Under the pieces are notes generated by a model. The model worked only from the letters and a program-made list of their open reading frames with translations, was not told where the DNA came from and ran no database searches. Shown here in pieces: positions 8,233 through 16,240 of a stretch of DNA of 64,000 nt (position 1 is the first letter of the stretch; each line of letters opens with the position of its first letter). The stretch comes from Couchioplanes caeruleus (lineage in GTDB: Bacteria; Actinomycetota; Actinomycetes; Mycobacteriales; Micromonosporaceae): assembly GCF_003751945.1 (NCBI RefSeq), contig NZ_RJKL01000001.1, positions 5,208,001 to 5,272,000 on the forward strand, in the 5' to 3' direction. The translations under genes were made by a program, and so were the position numbers.

Positions 8233-8405
8233 CCTGGAAGATCCCCTGCGGAACATACGGGTCCCCGTCGTCGGGGGGCGCCGCCCTGAGCAGGGTGACC
8301 GCCGTGCCGGGCGGCATCCGGGCCGGCCTGCCCATCCATTCGGGTTCTGCCGATCCGCTTGACGGAGGCCGCCCCGACCCGCACCTTTAGAGGGTGGGTG
8401 TCACG

Positions 8406-9068
8406 GTGAGTTGCCCCCGTTGTGCTGCTCAGGTCCGGCCGCCGGACCTGATGCACAGTGAATGGCGCTGCGACAACTGTGGCGACGTCCACCCGTTTCA
8501 CGTGGCCGACCACATCGGGCCGGAGATCCTCGACAGCGCCCTGCGCCAGCCCGTTCGATCCGTCGGGCGCATGCCCCTGTGGTGTCCTTGGCCGCTTCCG
8601 ACCGGCTGGATGGTCACCGGCGTCGGCTGGGCGGGTGACGATCGATCGGGTGTCAGCGCGACCGCGCTCTCCTGCAGCGGCCCGGATCCGCTCGGCGGCG
8701 GGCCGGCCGACCTGGTGTTGATCGCCGAGCAGCCCGGTGTCGGGCTCGGCACGCGCTTCGCCGGCATTCCCGGCATCGATCCGGGTTATCTGATCGCCGA
8801 GGCGCTCGGCGACGGCGGTGGGCGACCCGGTCCGCACGCCAAGATCAAGGCAGGTGGGCATCCGACTCCACTGTGGTGCGTCAAGTCCCCGGAGGACCGA
8901 AGCGCCTACGTGAGTGAGGCCAAAGGAATGTGGCTCTATGCGGTAGCGTGGCCCGCAAGCGCGGGCTACTTCCTCGCCGAGCATGTCGTGCTGCACGACC
9001 TGTCCGACGGGATTCCGCCCGAGCTCGTGTACGGAGCGCCGTCGCCCTACCTGCACGGCAGGGTCTGA
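8406..9068 (+). CDS. DUF6758 family protein with zinc ribbon
   Basis: A ~220-residue protein that matches the actinobacterial DUF6758 pattern. An N-terminal zinc ribbon (CPRC then CDNC about 22 residues on) is followed by MPLWCPWPLPTGWMVTGVGWAGDDRSG, the alternating CSGPDPLGGGPADLVLIAEQ segment, and a late WLYAVAWPASAGYFL. The GTG at 8406 gives the usual start directly before CPRC; GTG 8394 would add four residues. The family has no known function. Its conservation and the metal-binding head suggest a regulatory or scaffold role, which is inference. The region 8233-8405 upstream holds no convincing gene. Confidence 0.8.
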   Translation: MSCPRCAAQVRPPDLMHSEWRCDNCGDVHPFHVADHIGPEILDSALRQPVRSVGRMPLWCPWPLPTGWMVTGVGWAGDDRSGVSATALSCSGPDPLGGGPADLVLIAEQPGVGLGTRFAGIPGIDPGYLIAEALGDGGGRPGPHAKIKAGGHPTPLWCVKSPEDRSAYVSEAKGMWLYAVAWPASAGYFLAEHVVLHDLSDGIPPELVYGAPSPYLHGRV

Positions 9069-9195
9069 CCTTTTCGGCTGACCTGCGGGACCGGTATCGG
9101 CTTTTCGGACACAATGTTCACACTGAGCAGCGAAACTGATACCGTGAGTGTTGCCGCGGCGTCGACCGTACCCGCAACGGAGGAGCAGGCCCGCC

Positions 9196-9354
9196 ATGAT
9201 CAAGAAGGTTCTCACCTGGCTTGGCATCGCATTCTTGATCTTCTTCATTGCGTTCAACCCGAACTCGGCCGCGGCCGTCTTCGAGTCGCTCGGTTCCACC
9301 ATCGGAGACATCGCCCGCGGTTTCGGAACGTTCTTCACCAACCTCGTCGCTTAA
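9196..9354 (+). CDS. Small single-pass membrane protein
   Basis: 52 residues from ATG 9196 with GGAGGAGCAGG upstream. MIKKVLTWLGIAFLIFFIAF is a membrane segment with a positively charged start; the rest (ESLGSTIGDIARGFGTFFTN) is amphipathic. Homologous tiny proteins occur across actinomycetes and are unnamed. It ends 9 bases before the next gene, so the two are probably co-transcribed. Confidence 0.7.
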   Translation: MIKKVLTWLGIAFLIFFIAFNPNSAAAVFESLGSTIGDIARGFGTFFTNLVA

Positions 9355-9363
9355 CATCGGCGC

Positions 9364-10257
9364 ATGGGTCCTGGTGAGCCGCGGCAACCTGATGGTGAGG
9401 GTGCGCGCCGCCCTCAGGACGACGACGAGAACTTCGGCTACAACGATCCCGCCTTCCGAGACGACGGTCCGGAGTATGCGCGGGGGCGGGCCTCAGCGGA
9501 CGGTCCCGGCTATTCGCCCAGCGCAGGGTACTCAGCGGACGCCGGCTACTCGCCGAGCGCGGCCTTCGGCGACGACTACGAGACGCGTCAGCAGGAGCGC
9601 TACCGGGATCCCGGCGAGTACGAGCCCCCCGTCTTCACCCAGGAAGAGCTGGAAGGACTCGGCGGAGACAGCGCGGGCGTCCCGGGTGGACCCCGCCGCG
9701 TACTGCCGCTCGAGGACGAGCCGACCACACTGGTCTCCCGCTATCTCTTCCCGACCGAGCGCTATCGCGGCGAGTGGAAGCGGCACTGGATCCATCTCTC
9801 CACACCGCTGCTGATCGGGATCGGCGCCACGCTGCTGCTCGGTTACCTCGCCGGCTTCCTGACCCGGCAGAACATCGACGGCCTGGTCACTGCCGCGGTG
9901 CTGATCTGGCTGGGAGTGATGGGCTGGGTCGCGTGGAAGGTCGGCGATTGGTATTTCGACCGCTTCATCCTCACGAACAAGCGCGTGATGGTGGTCAACG
10001 GCATCATCACCCGCCGGGTCGCGATGATGCCGCTGCTCCGGGTCACCGACATGAAATATGAGCAATCCGCGCTCGGCCGGATGCTGAGCTATGGCACGTT
10101 CGTGCTGGAGTCGGCGGGCCAGGACCAGGCGCTGCGTGAGGTCAAGCACCTGCCCAACCCCAACGAGCTCTACCTGCGAGTCGTGGAGGAGATGTACGAG
10201 CCGCAGGCGGTCGAGGCCCGGCTGGGCAAGGACGGTGACGCGGGCGACGATGCCTGA
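9364..10257 (+). CDS. Bacterial PH-domain membrane protein (DUF304/bPH2 type)
   Basis: 297 residues. Residues 1-130 are acidic and low-complexity, with repeated GYSPSA/GYSADA segments. Two membrane helices follow at about 143-163 and 168-190. After them comes the bPH2 core: WYFDRFILTNKRVMVVNGIITRRVAMMPLLRVTDMKYEQSALGRMLSYGTFVLESAGQDQALREV, the standard DUF304 signature. Such proteins sit in the cytoplasmic membrane with the PH-like fold in the cytoplasm; their role is poorly known. Nine bases separate it from the small membrane protein upstream, so the pair may act together. Confidence 0.85.
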   Translation: MGPGEPRQPDGEGARRPQDDDENFGYNDPAFRDDGPEYARGRASADGPGYSPSAGYSADAGYSPSAAFGDDYETRQQERYRDPGEYEPPVFTQEELEGLGGDSAGVPGGPRRVLPLEDEPTTLVSRYLFPTERYRGEWKRHWIHLSTPLLIGIGATLLLGYLAGFLTRQNIDGLVTAAVLIWLGVMGWVAWKVGDWYFDRFILTNKRVMVVNGIITRRVAMMPLLRVTDMKYEQSALGRMLSYGTFVLESAGQDQALREVKHLPNPNELYLRVVEEMYEPQAVEARLGKDGDAGDDA

Positions 10258-10288
10258 CGTCCGTACGAAATCTTCGGCGACCACCCGA

Positions 10289-10294
10289 TAGCGT
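10289..10294 (+). promoter_or_regulatory. Probable -10 element of a leaderless promoter (PHP gene)
   Basis: TAGCGT fits the actinomycete TANNNT -10 box and ends 7 bases before the GTG start at 10302. No ribosome site is present between them, so the transcript should begin at or next to the start codon. Confidence 0.5.
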
Positions 10295-10301
10295 CTGGCG
10301 A

Positions 10302-11153
10302 GTGACCAGAATCGACCTGCACTGCCATTCGACCGCCAGTGACGGCACACTGACCCCGGCCGAACTGGTCCTTGCCGGGGTCGAGGCGGGTCTGGACGTG
10401 ATGGCCATCACTGATCACGACACCACCGGCGGGTGGGCGGAAGCCGCGGCGGCGCGGCCTGCAGGCCTGACTCTGGTACGCGGCGCCGAGCTCTCCTGCC
10501 GCTGGTACGGAGTGGAACCGGCGATCCCGCTGCACCTGCTCGCGTACCTGTTCGATCCGGCGGAGCCCCGGCTCGCCGCCGACCTCGCGCGGCTGCGCAG
10601 CGACCGTGAGCAGCGGGCCGAGAAGATCGTCGACCTGTTGCGTGCCGACGGGGTGGACATCAGTTGGCCCGAGGTCAGTGGCTATGCGGCCGGGGGCTCG
10701 GTCGGGCGTCCGCACATCGCCCAGGCGCTGATCCGTGCCGGGCTGGTCCGGACGACCAATGAGGCGTTCGCCTCGCGCTGGCTGGGCGCGCGCTACTTCG
10801 TACCCAAGGCTGATCTTGATGTTTTCGAGGCCGTGCGGGCGGTGCGGGAGGCGGGCGGGGTGACCGTGTTCGCCCATCCGAACGCCACGATCCGGGGCCG
10901 GATCGTGCCGGACAAGCTGATCGTGGACCTGGCCGGGGAGGGCCTTTTCGGACTCGAGGCCGACCACGAGGACCACACGCCGGAGCAGCGGGCGCACGTG
11001 CGGGCGCTCGCCGACGAGCTCGGCCTGGTCGTCACCGGATCGTCGGATTTCCACGGTACGCACAAGACCGTGCGGCTCGGGGCCTTCACGACCGAGCTTG
11101 CCGCGTACGGGAAAATCGTGGCCGCCGCGACCGGAGTGCCCATCCTGGGGTGA
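10302..11153 (+). CDS. PHP-domain phosphoesterase (RNase AM/YciV-like)
   Basis: 283 residues. The metal-binding PHP motifs are in order: DLHCHSTASDG (His7, His9, Asp14), ITDHDTT, the GAELSC Glu, VFAHPN and finally SSDFHG. The insert between motifs (residues ~85-160) matches the YciV/TrpH subfamily. E. coli YciV (RNase AM) is a 5'-3' exonuclease acting on RNA ends and on 3',5'-bisnucleotides, so a similar role in RNA end processing is the best guess. It starts at GTG 10302 without a ribosome site, consistent with a leaderless message. It is followed by marC 51 bases on. Confidence 0.85.
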   Translation: MTRIDLHCHSTASDGTLTPAELVLAGVEAGLDVMAITDHDTTGGWAEAAAARPAGLTLVRGAELSCRWYGVEPAIPLHLLAYLFDPAEPRLAADLARLRSDREQRAEKIVDLLRADGVDISWPEVSGYAAGGSVGRPHIAQALIRAGLVRTTNEAFASRWLGARYFVPKADLDVFEAVRAVREAGGVTVFAHPNATIRGRIVPDKLIVDLAGEGLFGLEADHEDHTPEQRAHVRALADELGLVVTGSSDFHGTHKTVRLGAFTTELAAYGKIVAAATGVPILG

Positions 11154-11192
11154 CGGTTCTCGCAGTTCAAGGCGGTTCTCCGCCGCGCCGCC

Positions 11193-11198
11193 TAGGTT
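11193..11198 (+). promoter_or_regulatory. Probable -10 element of a leaderless promoter (marC)
   Basis: TAGGTT ends 6 bases before the GTG at 11205, with no ribosome site between. The arrangement is the same as at the PHP gene. Confidence 0.5.
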
Positions 11199-11204
11199 GA
11201 GCGC

Positions 11205-11813
11205 GTGGATCTTAAGTTGTTCGGCGAGGTCTTCGTGACCCTCCTGGTGATCGTCGACCCCCCGGGCATGGTGCCCGTCTTCCTCGCCCTGACCCGCACG
11301 CTGCCGTCCAAGGAACGTACGCGGGCGGGCACCCAGGCGGTTCTGCTCGCGCTCGGCGTGATCGTCGGCTTCGCGGTCGCGGGGAAGACGCTGCTCGACT
11401 ATCTGCACGTCCAGCTCCCCGCTCTGCAGGGCGCGGGCGGCCTGCTCCTGATCCTCGTGGCGTTGCAGTTGCTCACGGGCAAGGCGGACGAGTCGTCGGA
11501 GCAGGGCGGTACGACCAATGTGGCGCTGGTGCCGATCGGCACCCCGCTGTTGGCCGGACCGGGCGCGATCGTGGCGACGATGCTGTTCGTGCAGCGTGCG
11601 GACGGTGCGGTGGATTACACGATGATCGGCCTCGCCATCCTCGCGGTCATGTTCGCGGTGTGGCTGGTGCTCCGGTTCTCCGGCGGGATCGTCAAACTGC
11701 TACGGCCGGCCGGCATCGAGGTGCTGACCCGGATCGCCGGTCTGCTGTTGGCGGCCATCGCGGTGCAGCTCATCGCCGATGCGGTGGCGGCGTTCGTCAA
11801 GCTCTACGCCTGA
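11205..11813 (+). CDS. MarC-family integral membrane protein
   Basis: 202 residues with six predicted membrane helices and the family landmarks: FVTLLVIVDPPGMVPVFLAL at the N-terminus, LQGAGGLLLILVALQLLTG in the middle, and VPIGTPLLAGPGAIVATMLF, which mirrors the first Pro-Gly motif as an inverted repeat. Despite the name, MarC was shown not to cause multiple antibiotic resistance; its transport substrate remains unknown. The C-terminal half ends VLTRIAGLLLAAIAVQLIADAV, also typical. The stop codon opens a four-unit repeat. Confidence 0.9.
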   Translation: MDLKLFGEVFVTLLVIVDPPGMVPVFLALTRTLPSKERTRAGTQAVLLALGVIVGFAVAGKTLLDYLHVQLPALQGAGGLLLILVALQLLTGKADESSEQGGTTNVALVPIGTPLLAGPGAIVATMLFVQRADGAVDYTMIGLAILAVMFAVWLVLRFSGGIVKLLRPAGIEVLTRIAGLLLAAIAVQLIADAVAAFVKLYA

Positions 11814-11880
11814 GGCCGCCCGTCTTGCTCGAGGTCGCCCGCCTTGCTTCAAGGTCGCCCGTCTTTGAGGTCGCCCGTCC
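11811..11880 (+). repeat. Four 15-20 bp repeats beginning at the marC stop codon
   Basis: Units start at 11812, 11831, 11850 and 11866 and share GAGG(C/T)CGCCCG(T/C)CTT. The first overlaps the TGA of marC (TGAGGCCGCCCG), and TGAGGTCGCCCG recurs at 11865-11876. It looks like a local copy of the stop-codon region. Confidence 0.65.
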
Positions 11881-11920
11881 GGGCGGCGGTTTTGTCGGAG
11901 GGTCCTGGCAGGATTGAGCC

Positions 11921-12796
11921 GTGCCCAGGACCTCGCAGCGATCGGCCGCCGTACCCGAGCAGTTGGGGTTCGCCGGCATGCCCGAGCGCCTCTTCGTCTG
12001 CACGCCGAGCAGACTCGGTGCCTACGCCGACTGCCCGCGGCGTTACCGCTACAGCTACGTCGACCGGCCCAGTCCGCAGAAGGGGCCGCCGTGGGCGCAC
12101 AACTCGCTCGGCGCGAGTGTGCACACGGCCCTCAAGAACTGGTATGCCCTGCCGGTCGCCCGCCGAGGCACCGACGCCCTGCCGGCGCTGCTGAAGGCGA
12201 CATGGGTGCGCGAGGGCTATCGCGATGTCGACCAGGAGCGGATCACCTATCGCAAGGCCCTCGGGTGGCTCGAGACCTACGTCGCGGGGCTCGATCCGGA
12301 ACAGGAACCGCTGGGCGTGGAGCGGGTGGTCGCCACCAAGACCGGAGTTCTCGCCTTCAACGGCCGGGCCGACCGCATCGACTCCCGCGCCGGCGAGGCC
12401 GTCATCGTCGACTACAAGACCGGCCGATCCGGCCTCGACGCGGACGACGCCCGCGGGTCACAGGCTCTTGCCCTTTATGCGTACGCGGCCCAGCGCGTGT
12501 TCCGCCGCCCCTGCCGTCGCGTGGAGCTGCACCATCTGCCCAGCGGCACCGTGGCGGCCCATGAGCACACCGAGGAGTCGCTGGCCCGCCAGGTCACCCG
12601 GGCGGAGGACACGGCCCGCGACATCATGGCGGCCGAGAAGGCGATCGCGGCCGGGGCGGATCCCGACGCGGAGTTCCCGACCAATCCCGGGACGTTGTGC
12701 GGGTGGTGCGATTTCCGGCGGACGTGCCCCGCGGGCGCGGAGGTGCAGGGCAAGGAGCCCTGGTCGGCCGTCGAACATCTGGAGCGCGCGGGGTAG
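11921..12796 (+). CDS. PD-(D/E)XK nuclease with four-cysteine iron-sulfur site (RecB/Cas4-like)
   Basis: 291 residues. The nuclease core reads GRADRIDSR then VIVDYKTG, that is, the Asp and the D-x-K of the PD-(D/E)XK motif. One Cys near residue 40 (YADCPRRYRY) and a cluster near residues 260-270 (CGWCDFRRTC) form the AddB/Cas4-type 4Fe-4S staple. Proteins of this group are 5'-3' single-strand exonucleases or DNA-end processing factors. No cas genes, CRISPR array or helicase are adjacent, so a general repair role is more likely than adaptation. The start at 11921 is the first ATG or GTG giving a normal N-terminus. A 30 bp repeat array follows its stop. Confidence 0.85.
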   Translation: MPRTSQRSAAVPEQLGFAGMPERLFVCTPSRLGAYADCPRRYRYSYVDRPSPQKGPPWAHNSLGASVHTALKNWYALPVARRGTDALPALLKATWVREGYRDVDQERITYRKALGWLETYVAGLDPEQEPLGVERVVATKTGVLAFNGRADRIDSRAGEAVIVDYKTGRSGLDADDARGSQALALYAYAAQRVFRRPCRRVELHHLPSGTVAAHEHTEESLARQVTRAEDTARDIMAAEKAIAAGADPDAEFPTNPGTLCGWCDFRRTCPAGAEVQGKEPWSAVEHLERAG

Positions 12797-12990
12797 GCGC
12801 TTGTTTCTTGGGTTGGTGCTTGCCCGGGCTGGTTCTTCGTTGGCTGGCGTTCGTCCGGCTTGGTTCTTCGAGGGCTGGCGTTTGCCCGGGCCGGTCTCCG
12901 TGGGCTGGCGTTTCTCTGGACCGATTCTCCGTCGGCTTGCGTTCGCCGGGTCGGTTTCTGGGCTTGGAGGCGGTCGGGTTCGCTAGGTGG
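12791..12990 (+). repeat. Six degenerate ~30 bp repeats following the nuclease stop codon
   Basis: Units share GGCGTTTGCCCGGGCCGGTT, followed by CTTCG or CTCCG, with a 30-31 base period. The first, weakest unit overlaps the stop (GGGTAGGCGCTTG). Divergence between units is about 20-30%, so the array is not recent. It fills most of the space between this gene and the convergent MpaB-like gene. Confidence 0.75.
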
Positions 12991-13031
12991 AATCCGGGTT
13001 TGGGGCCGACAGAGTTCCGGCCGACTTGTGG

Positions 13032-13892
13032 TCAGGCCAGGCCGGCTCGTTGGAGGGCTTCGCGGCGCATCGGCGCGACGCGGTACCGCTCGGGTAAGGC
13101 GGCGAGCCCAGCCTTGATCAGCAGTCGGATCCCGCGCACGGAGAGGTCCGCCGACAGGTCGGTCGTCGGCCAGCCGAGGCCGCCGAACATCCTGCGTGCC
13201 CAGGGCGGCAGCATGGCGACCGCCGTGGCCGCGATGCCGAAATACGCCCATCGTGTCGGGCCCAGGGTGAGCCCGAGGCGCAGCGCGGAGCTTCCCCAGG
13301 ACGCGGGCACCGGCGGAACCGTGAGGAAGAACGCCGTCTCCGCGCTGTCCCGGGTCAGTCCCAACTCCGGCTTCATCGCCTCGAAATAGTCCGCGACCTC
13401 GGCCGCCGTCGCGGGCACCGTGGCGGGATCGAGCCCGACGAGCTCGGCGGCACGCACCTGCTCGGTGTAGTAGCGGTCGACCTCGTCGTCGGTGAGGTCC
13501 AGCCCTGCGCGCCGGGCCGTGGTCAGGAACGACTCCACCTCGGTCACGTGCACCCAGCGAAGCAGGTCCGGCTCGTTGATGCGGAAGGTCTCGCCCGTAC
13601 GCGGATCGGTCGCGGTCATCCTGGCATGCAGCCGCCGGATCCGGCTCGCCACGCGCGCGACCTCGGCCGTCGTGCCGTAGAGAACGGTCTCCACGTACGT
13701 CGTGGTGCGCTCGAGCCGTCCCCACGGGTCCGAGCGATAGCTGGAGTTCTGAGCGATCGCCGCGACGGCCCGCGGATGAAGGGCCTGCAGGTAGAGGGAA
13801 CGGAGACCGCCGAGGGTGACGATCGGTTCCCGGTGCACCTTCCAAGTGACCGAGCCAGGACCGAACAGCCCGAGGTCGTCGTCCGTGGTCAT
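13032..13892 (-). CDS. MpaB-like oxygenase (DUF2236, rubber-oxygenase type)
   Basis: 286 residues with the DUF2236 signature. Near the N-terminus are VTWKVHREPIVTLGGLRSLY and ALHPRAVAAIAQNSSYRSDPWGRLERT; the middle has RWVHVTEVESFL and the C-terminal half has helix-rich TAFFLTVPPVPASW. Conserved His and Arg residues of these segments bind heme b in latex-clearing protein and in MpaB. Actinomycete homologues are cytoplasmic and of unknown substrate, so an oxygenase is inferred from the family only. ATG 13892 is used. It is transcribed alone and convergent with the nuclease gene. Confidence 0.8.
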   Translation of the reverse strand: MTTDDDLGLFGPGSVTWKVHREPIVTLGGLRSLYLQALHPRAVAAIAQNSSYRSDPWGRLERTTTYVETVLYGTTAEVARVASRIRRLHARMTATDPRTGETFRINEPDLLRWVHVTEVESFLTTARRAGLDLTDDEVDRYYTEQVRAAELVGLDPATVPATAAEVADYFEAMKPELGLTRDSAETAFFLTVPPVPASWGSSALRLGLTLGPTRWAYFGIAATAVAMLPPWARRMFGGLGWPTTDLSADLSVRGIRLLIKAGLAALPERYRVAPMRREALQRAGLA

Positions 13893-14093
13893 GTCCTCCA
13901 GCGTGCCACGTAGAAGGTGAATTTGAACAGGTTCAGGGTTGTGCGTGTCGGGGCGGCGCGAGGTCGGGCACGGCCGACCGTGCCGATGAACCAGATCGAT
14001 CCGGTGAGCGTTAACGCGAGCAGGGGGTCGTACCTGGCTCGAGTTGGCCCTAGGCTGGCGCCCATGATTGTTTAACGTTCAAGGAGGCTGACT

Positions 14094-14567
14094 GTGTTCG
14101 ATCAGATAAACGGCCTTCCCGTCCACGCCCTCGTGCTCCATGCGGCGGTCGTGTTCGTGCCGCTCCTGGCTCTGGCGGCAGTGGCTTACGCGTTCGTGCC
14201 GAGCTGGCGGGCGAAGGTCGGCTGGGCGGCGATCCTGCTGGCCGTCGCCGCCCCGTCGTCGGCCTTCGTAGCGAAGCAGTCGGGCGCCGAACTGCACGAC
14301 CGCCTCGTGGCGAACGGAATGACGGGGCCGGCGCTGGCCAAGATCGATGAGCACGCGGGCTTCGGCACGATGACGTTCTACTACTCGCTCGCCCTGGGCA
14401 TCGTGACTCTCGTCATGGTGTTCCTCACGCTCAGGAGCGAGACCCGCCGTCTGCCCAAGGCGGCCGACCTGGTGCTCGCCGTGATCATGTTGGCGCTCGC
14501 GGCGGTGTCCGGATACTACGTTTTCATGACCGGTGACTCGGGCGCGCAGGCGGTCTGGGGTAGTTGA
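14094..14567 (+). CDS. DUF2231 four-helix membrane protein
   Basis: 157 residues from GTG 14094; AAGGAGG lies 8 bases upstream. Four membrane segments are visible: residues ~12-38, 42-62, 97-120 and 126-148. INGLPVHALVLHAAVVFVPL carries the conserved His pair near the first helix, and HDR and DEHAGFG follow in the outer loop. DUF2231 proteins resemble small redox or heme-associated membrane proteins, but no activity is established. The gene ends at a strong terminator. Confidence 0.8.
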   Translation: MFDQINGLPVHALVLHAAVVFVPLLALAAVAYAFVPSWRAKVGWAAILLAVAAPSSAFVAKQSGAELHDRLVANGMTGPALAKIDEHAGFGTMTFYYSLALGIVTLVMVFLTLRSETRRLPKAADLVLAVIMLALAAVSGYYVFMTGDSGAQAVWGS

Positions 14568-14573
14568 CAGGCA

Positions 14574-14612
14574 GCCGTCCCGGCCGCCGTGTGGGGTGGT
14601 GGCCGGGACGGC
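14574..14612. terminator. Strong hairpin terminator after DUF2231
   Basis: A perfect 12 bp stem: GCCGTCCCGGCC (14574-14585) with GGCCGGGACGGC (14601-14612), with a 15-base loop. It starts 7 bases after the stop codon. Confidence 0.8.
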
Positions 14613-14856
14613 GTTCGGTCGTCAAGTACCGTCCGGGCGTGGCGCGGTGAGGCATCGTTCGGGCGTGGCGGGTGACCGATCGTTCGGGCGTGGTGCGGTG
14701 AAAGAGCTGTTCTGGCGTGGTGCGGTGAGAGGACCGCTCGGGCGTGGTGCGGTGAGAGCCGTTCTGGCGTAGTGCGGTGAGAGCCGTTCTGGCGTAGTGC
14801 GGTGAGAGAGTCGTTCTGGCGTGGTGCGGTCAGAAGATCGCTCGGGCGCAGAGCAA
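14613..14856 (-). repeat. About eight 25-27 bp repeats copied from the end of the minus-strand gene at 14830
   Basis: Units read TGCGGTGAGAGNCCGTTCTG then GCGTGG/GCGTAG. The last unit is the true gene end, TGCGGTCAGAAGATCGCTCG from 14826, which contains the stop (TCA, 14830-14832). It differs from the unit TGCGGTGAGAGGACCGCTCG at about five of 27 positions. The array extends ~215 bases past the stop up to the terminator of the convergent gene. Confidence 0.8.
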
Positions 14857-15183
14857 GAACATGACGATCAGGGCTATCGCGCCCGCCACCAAGCCGACGC
14901 CGTAGGTGATGGTGCGGGCCGCACCCTCGGACTCGTCCAAGGCTTCCATGTCCTGAGCCGGCATGCTTCGTGGCGGCGGCGGCTCGGACACGACCGGGGG
15001 GCGCCAGAGCGGAGACGCCGGCGCCGGGCGTGGCGGCCCCTCGTACGCGGGTGGCCTCGGCTCCGGGGGCGCCGTCGGACGCTCGGCGCCGAACGGGTCC
15101 CCCGCCGCCGCGTCGGGGCGCCGCCAGTATGCGTCGTCGTCGGATCCGGTCGGGGCTCTCACGTTCATCGACGCTACATCCAT
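14830..15183 (-). CDS. Small tail-anchored membrane protein
   Basis: 117 residues (112 if translation starts at ATG 15168). Residues 1-85 are polar and Pro-rich with no clear fold. A single membrane helix closes the protein (YGVGLVAGAIALIVMFLLCA), leaving only RAIF outside, so it is a C-tail-anchored protein. The family is not recognised. It is divergent from the small gene at 15225, so the two share a short promoter region. Its 3' end is the source of the neighbouring repeat array. Confidence 0.6.
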   Translation of the reverse strand: MDVASMNVRAPTGSDDDAYWRRPDAAAGDPFGAERPTAPPEPRPPAYEGPPRPAPASPLWRPPVVSEPPPPRSMPAQDMEALDESEGAARTITYGVGLVAGAIALIVMFLLCARAIF

Positions 15184-15224
15184 CGGGTGCCGACAGCGCG
15201 CACGACGCGGCTTACCCTCTTACC

Positions 15225-15410
15225 GTGGACATCCTTGACGAGCCCGACCGCGACGCCGACGCCGAGCGCACCGTGGACTTCGAGTCCGAGGAGACGCCGC
15301 TGCTTCCGGAGCAGACCCGCGACGACACGGAACGTGGCTGGGGTTACAGCAGCTCCGCCGATTCCAACGACGATCGTCTTCTGGAGGACCGGCCGCCGCA
15401 TTGGGGCTGA
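15225..15410 (+). CDS. Small acidic conserved protein
   Basis: 61 residues from GTG 15225. It is strongly acidic and ends SADSNDDRLLEDRPPHWG. The combination DDTERGWGYSS and NDDRLLEDRPPHW recurs in unnamed ~60-residue actinomycete proteins, which supports a real gene although it has little foldable sequence. TACCCTCTTACC lies just upstream and may be its -10 region, which would make it near-leaderless. Function unknown. Confidence 0.65.
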   Translation: MDILDEPDRDADAERTVDFESEETPLLPEQTRDDTERGWGYSSSADSNDDRLLEDRPPHWG

Positions 15411-16023
15411 CCAGCGCGGACTCGACAGGTTCCTTCCGGAGGTGGGTGCCCGGTGATGTCGTTCGGCGCGCCAGAAGCGCGTCTGGACGGGCACCCAGCA
15501 CGCTGCATCGCGCCCAGCAGAAGGCGCCCGCCGGTGGCACGCGGCAGATTCCCAGCGTCGGGGGCTCTTGGCGTGAGGGCTGGGCGCTGCGGCGTCCGGT
15601 GGGCGGGCGTGGGCGGGTATAGCGCCCAGCGGTCGGCCGCACGTCTCCGTCCCGGACCATGCCAGCGCCGCGGCGGTTGCCAACATCGCTGCGAGCGCCG
15701 CCAGGCGGAGCAGGACCGTTCCTGCCCGCCTCCGTCGGCGTACCGGAGTGAGGTCGGATTTTGAATGGGTTCTGTTCGGAGTCAGCCACACGCCGCGAAG
15801 CTAGCGAGTCCTCCGATCGTCGCGGGTCGGGCCTGTGGACAACCGCACTTTGTGGATAACTCCGGGGACCGTTGGCCAGGGCGGTAGAAAAGACGGGCAC
15901 GCCAACGCGTCGGCCGTTCTGGCGCGATGCCGAACTCGGCGCCGGCCTGAGATCGGAAGACGCCGAGCCCAGGCACCGTGCCGTGTCTCAGTAATACGCC
16001 GAGCGCTGGTAGACGCTTCGTGG
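15411..16023. other. 600 bp with no intact gene; possible decayed minus-strand gene
   Basis: On the minus strand, near 15660-15745, a frame encodes RRRRRAGTVLLRLAALAAML followed by more small hydrophobic residues, which looks like the N-terminal membrane anchor of a SAF-domain (CpaB-like) protein. It then loses all family character and shifts frame repeatedly. In related actinomycetes a SAF gene often lies beside the FmdB gene, so this may be its remnant. Two DnaA-box-like 9-mers, TGTGGACAA (15834-15842) and TGTGGATAA (15851-15859), lie in the same orientation 17 bases apart. Confidence 0.3.
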
Positions 16024-16240
16024 GCTGACGTCAGCTCGGGGACGTCAGCTTAGGGGACGCTGGCCCGGGAGGTTGTCAGCCCGGGAGGTTGTCAGGGCAG
16101 GCGGTGTCACCCCGAGCGGTTGTCACCCCGAGCGGCTGTCAACCCAGGCGGTTGTCAGCTCGAACAAATTGCCAGCCCGAGCGACTGGCAGCCCAAGCGG
16201 ATGTCAGCTCGCGCTGACGTCAGCTCAGGAGGACGTTGAG
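16024..16240 (-). repeat. About thirteen ~16 bp repeats copied from the end of the FmdB gene
   Basis: Units resemble CCGAGCGGTTGTCAGC, repeated with a 16-18 base period. The last element, TCAGGAGGACGTTGAG at 16225, is the real stop codon and final codons of the minus-strand FmdB gene. GACGTCAGCTC also recurs at 16028, 16042 and 16217. Units differ by several substitutions each. Confidence 0.75.

Noticed and set aside
15834..15859. Replication origin from DnaA-box-like 9-mers
   Set aside because: Only two boxes, and no dnaA, dnaN or gyrase genes near; at most a minor binding site.
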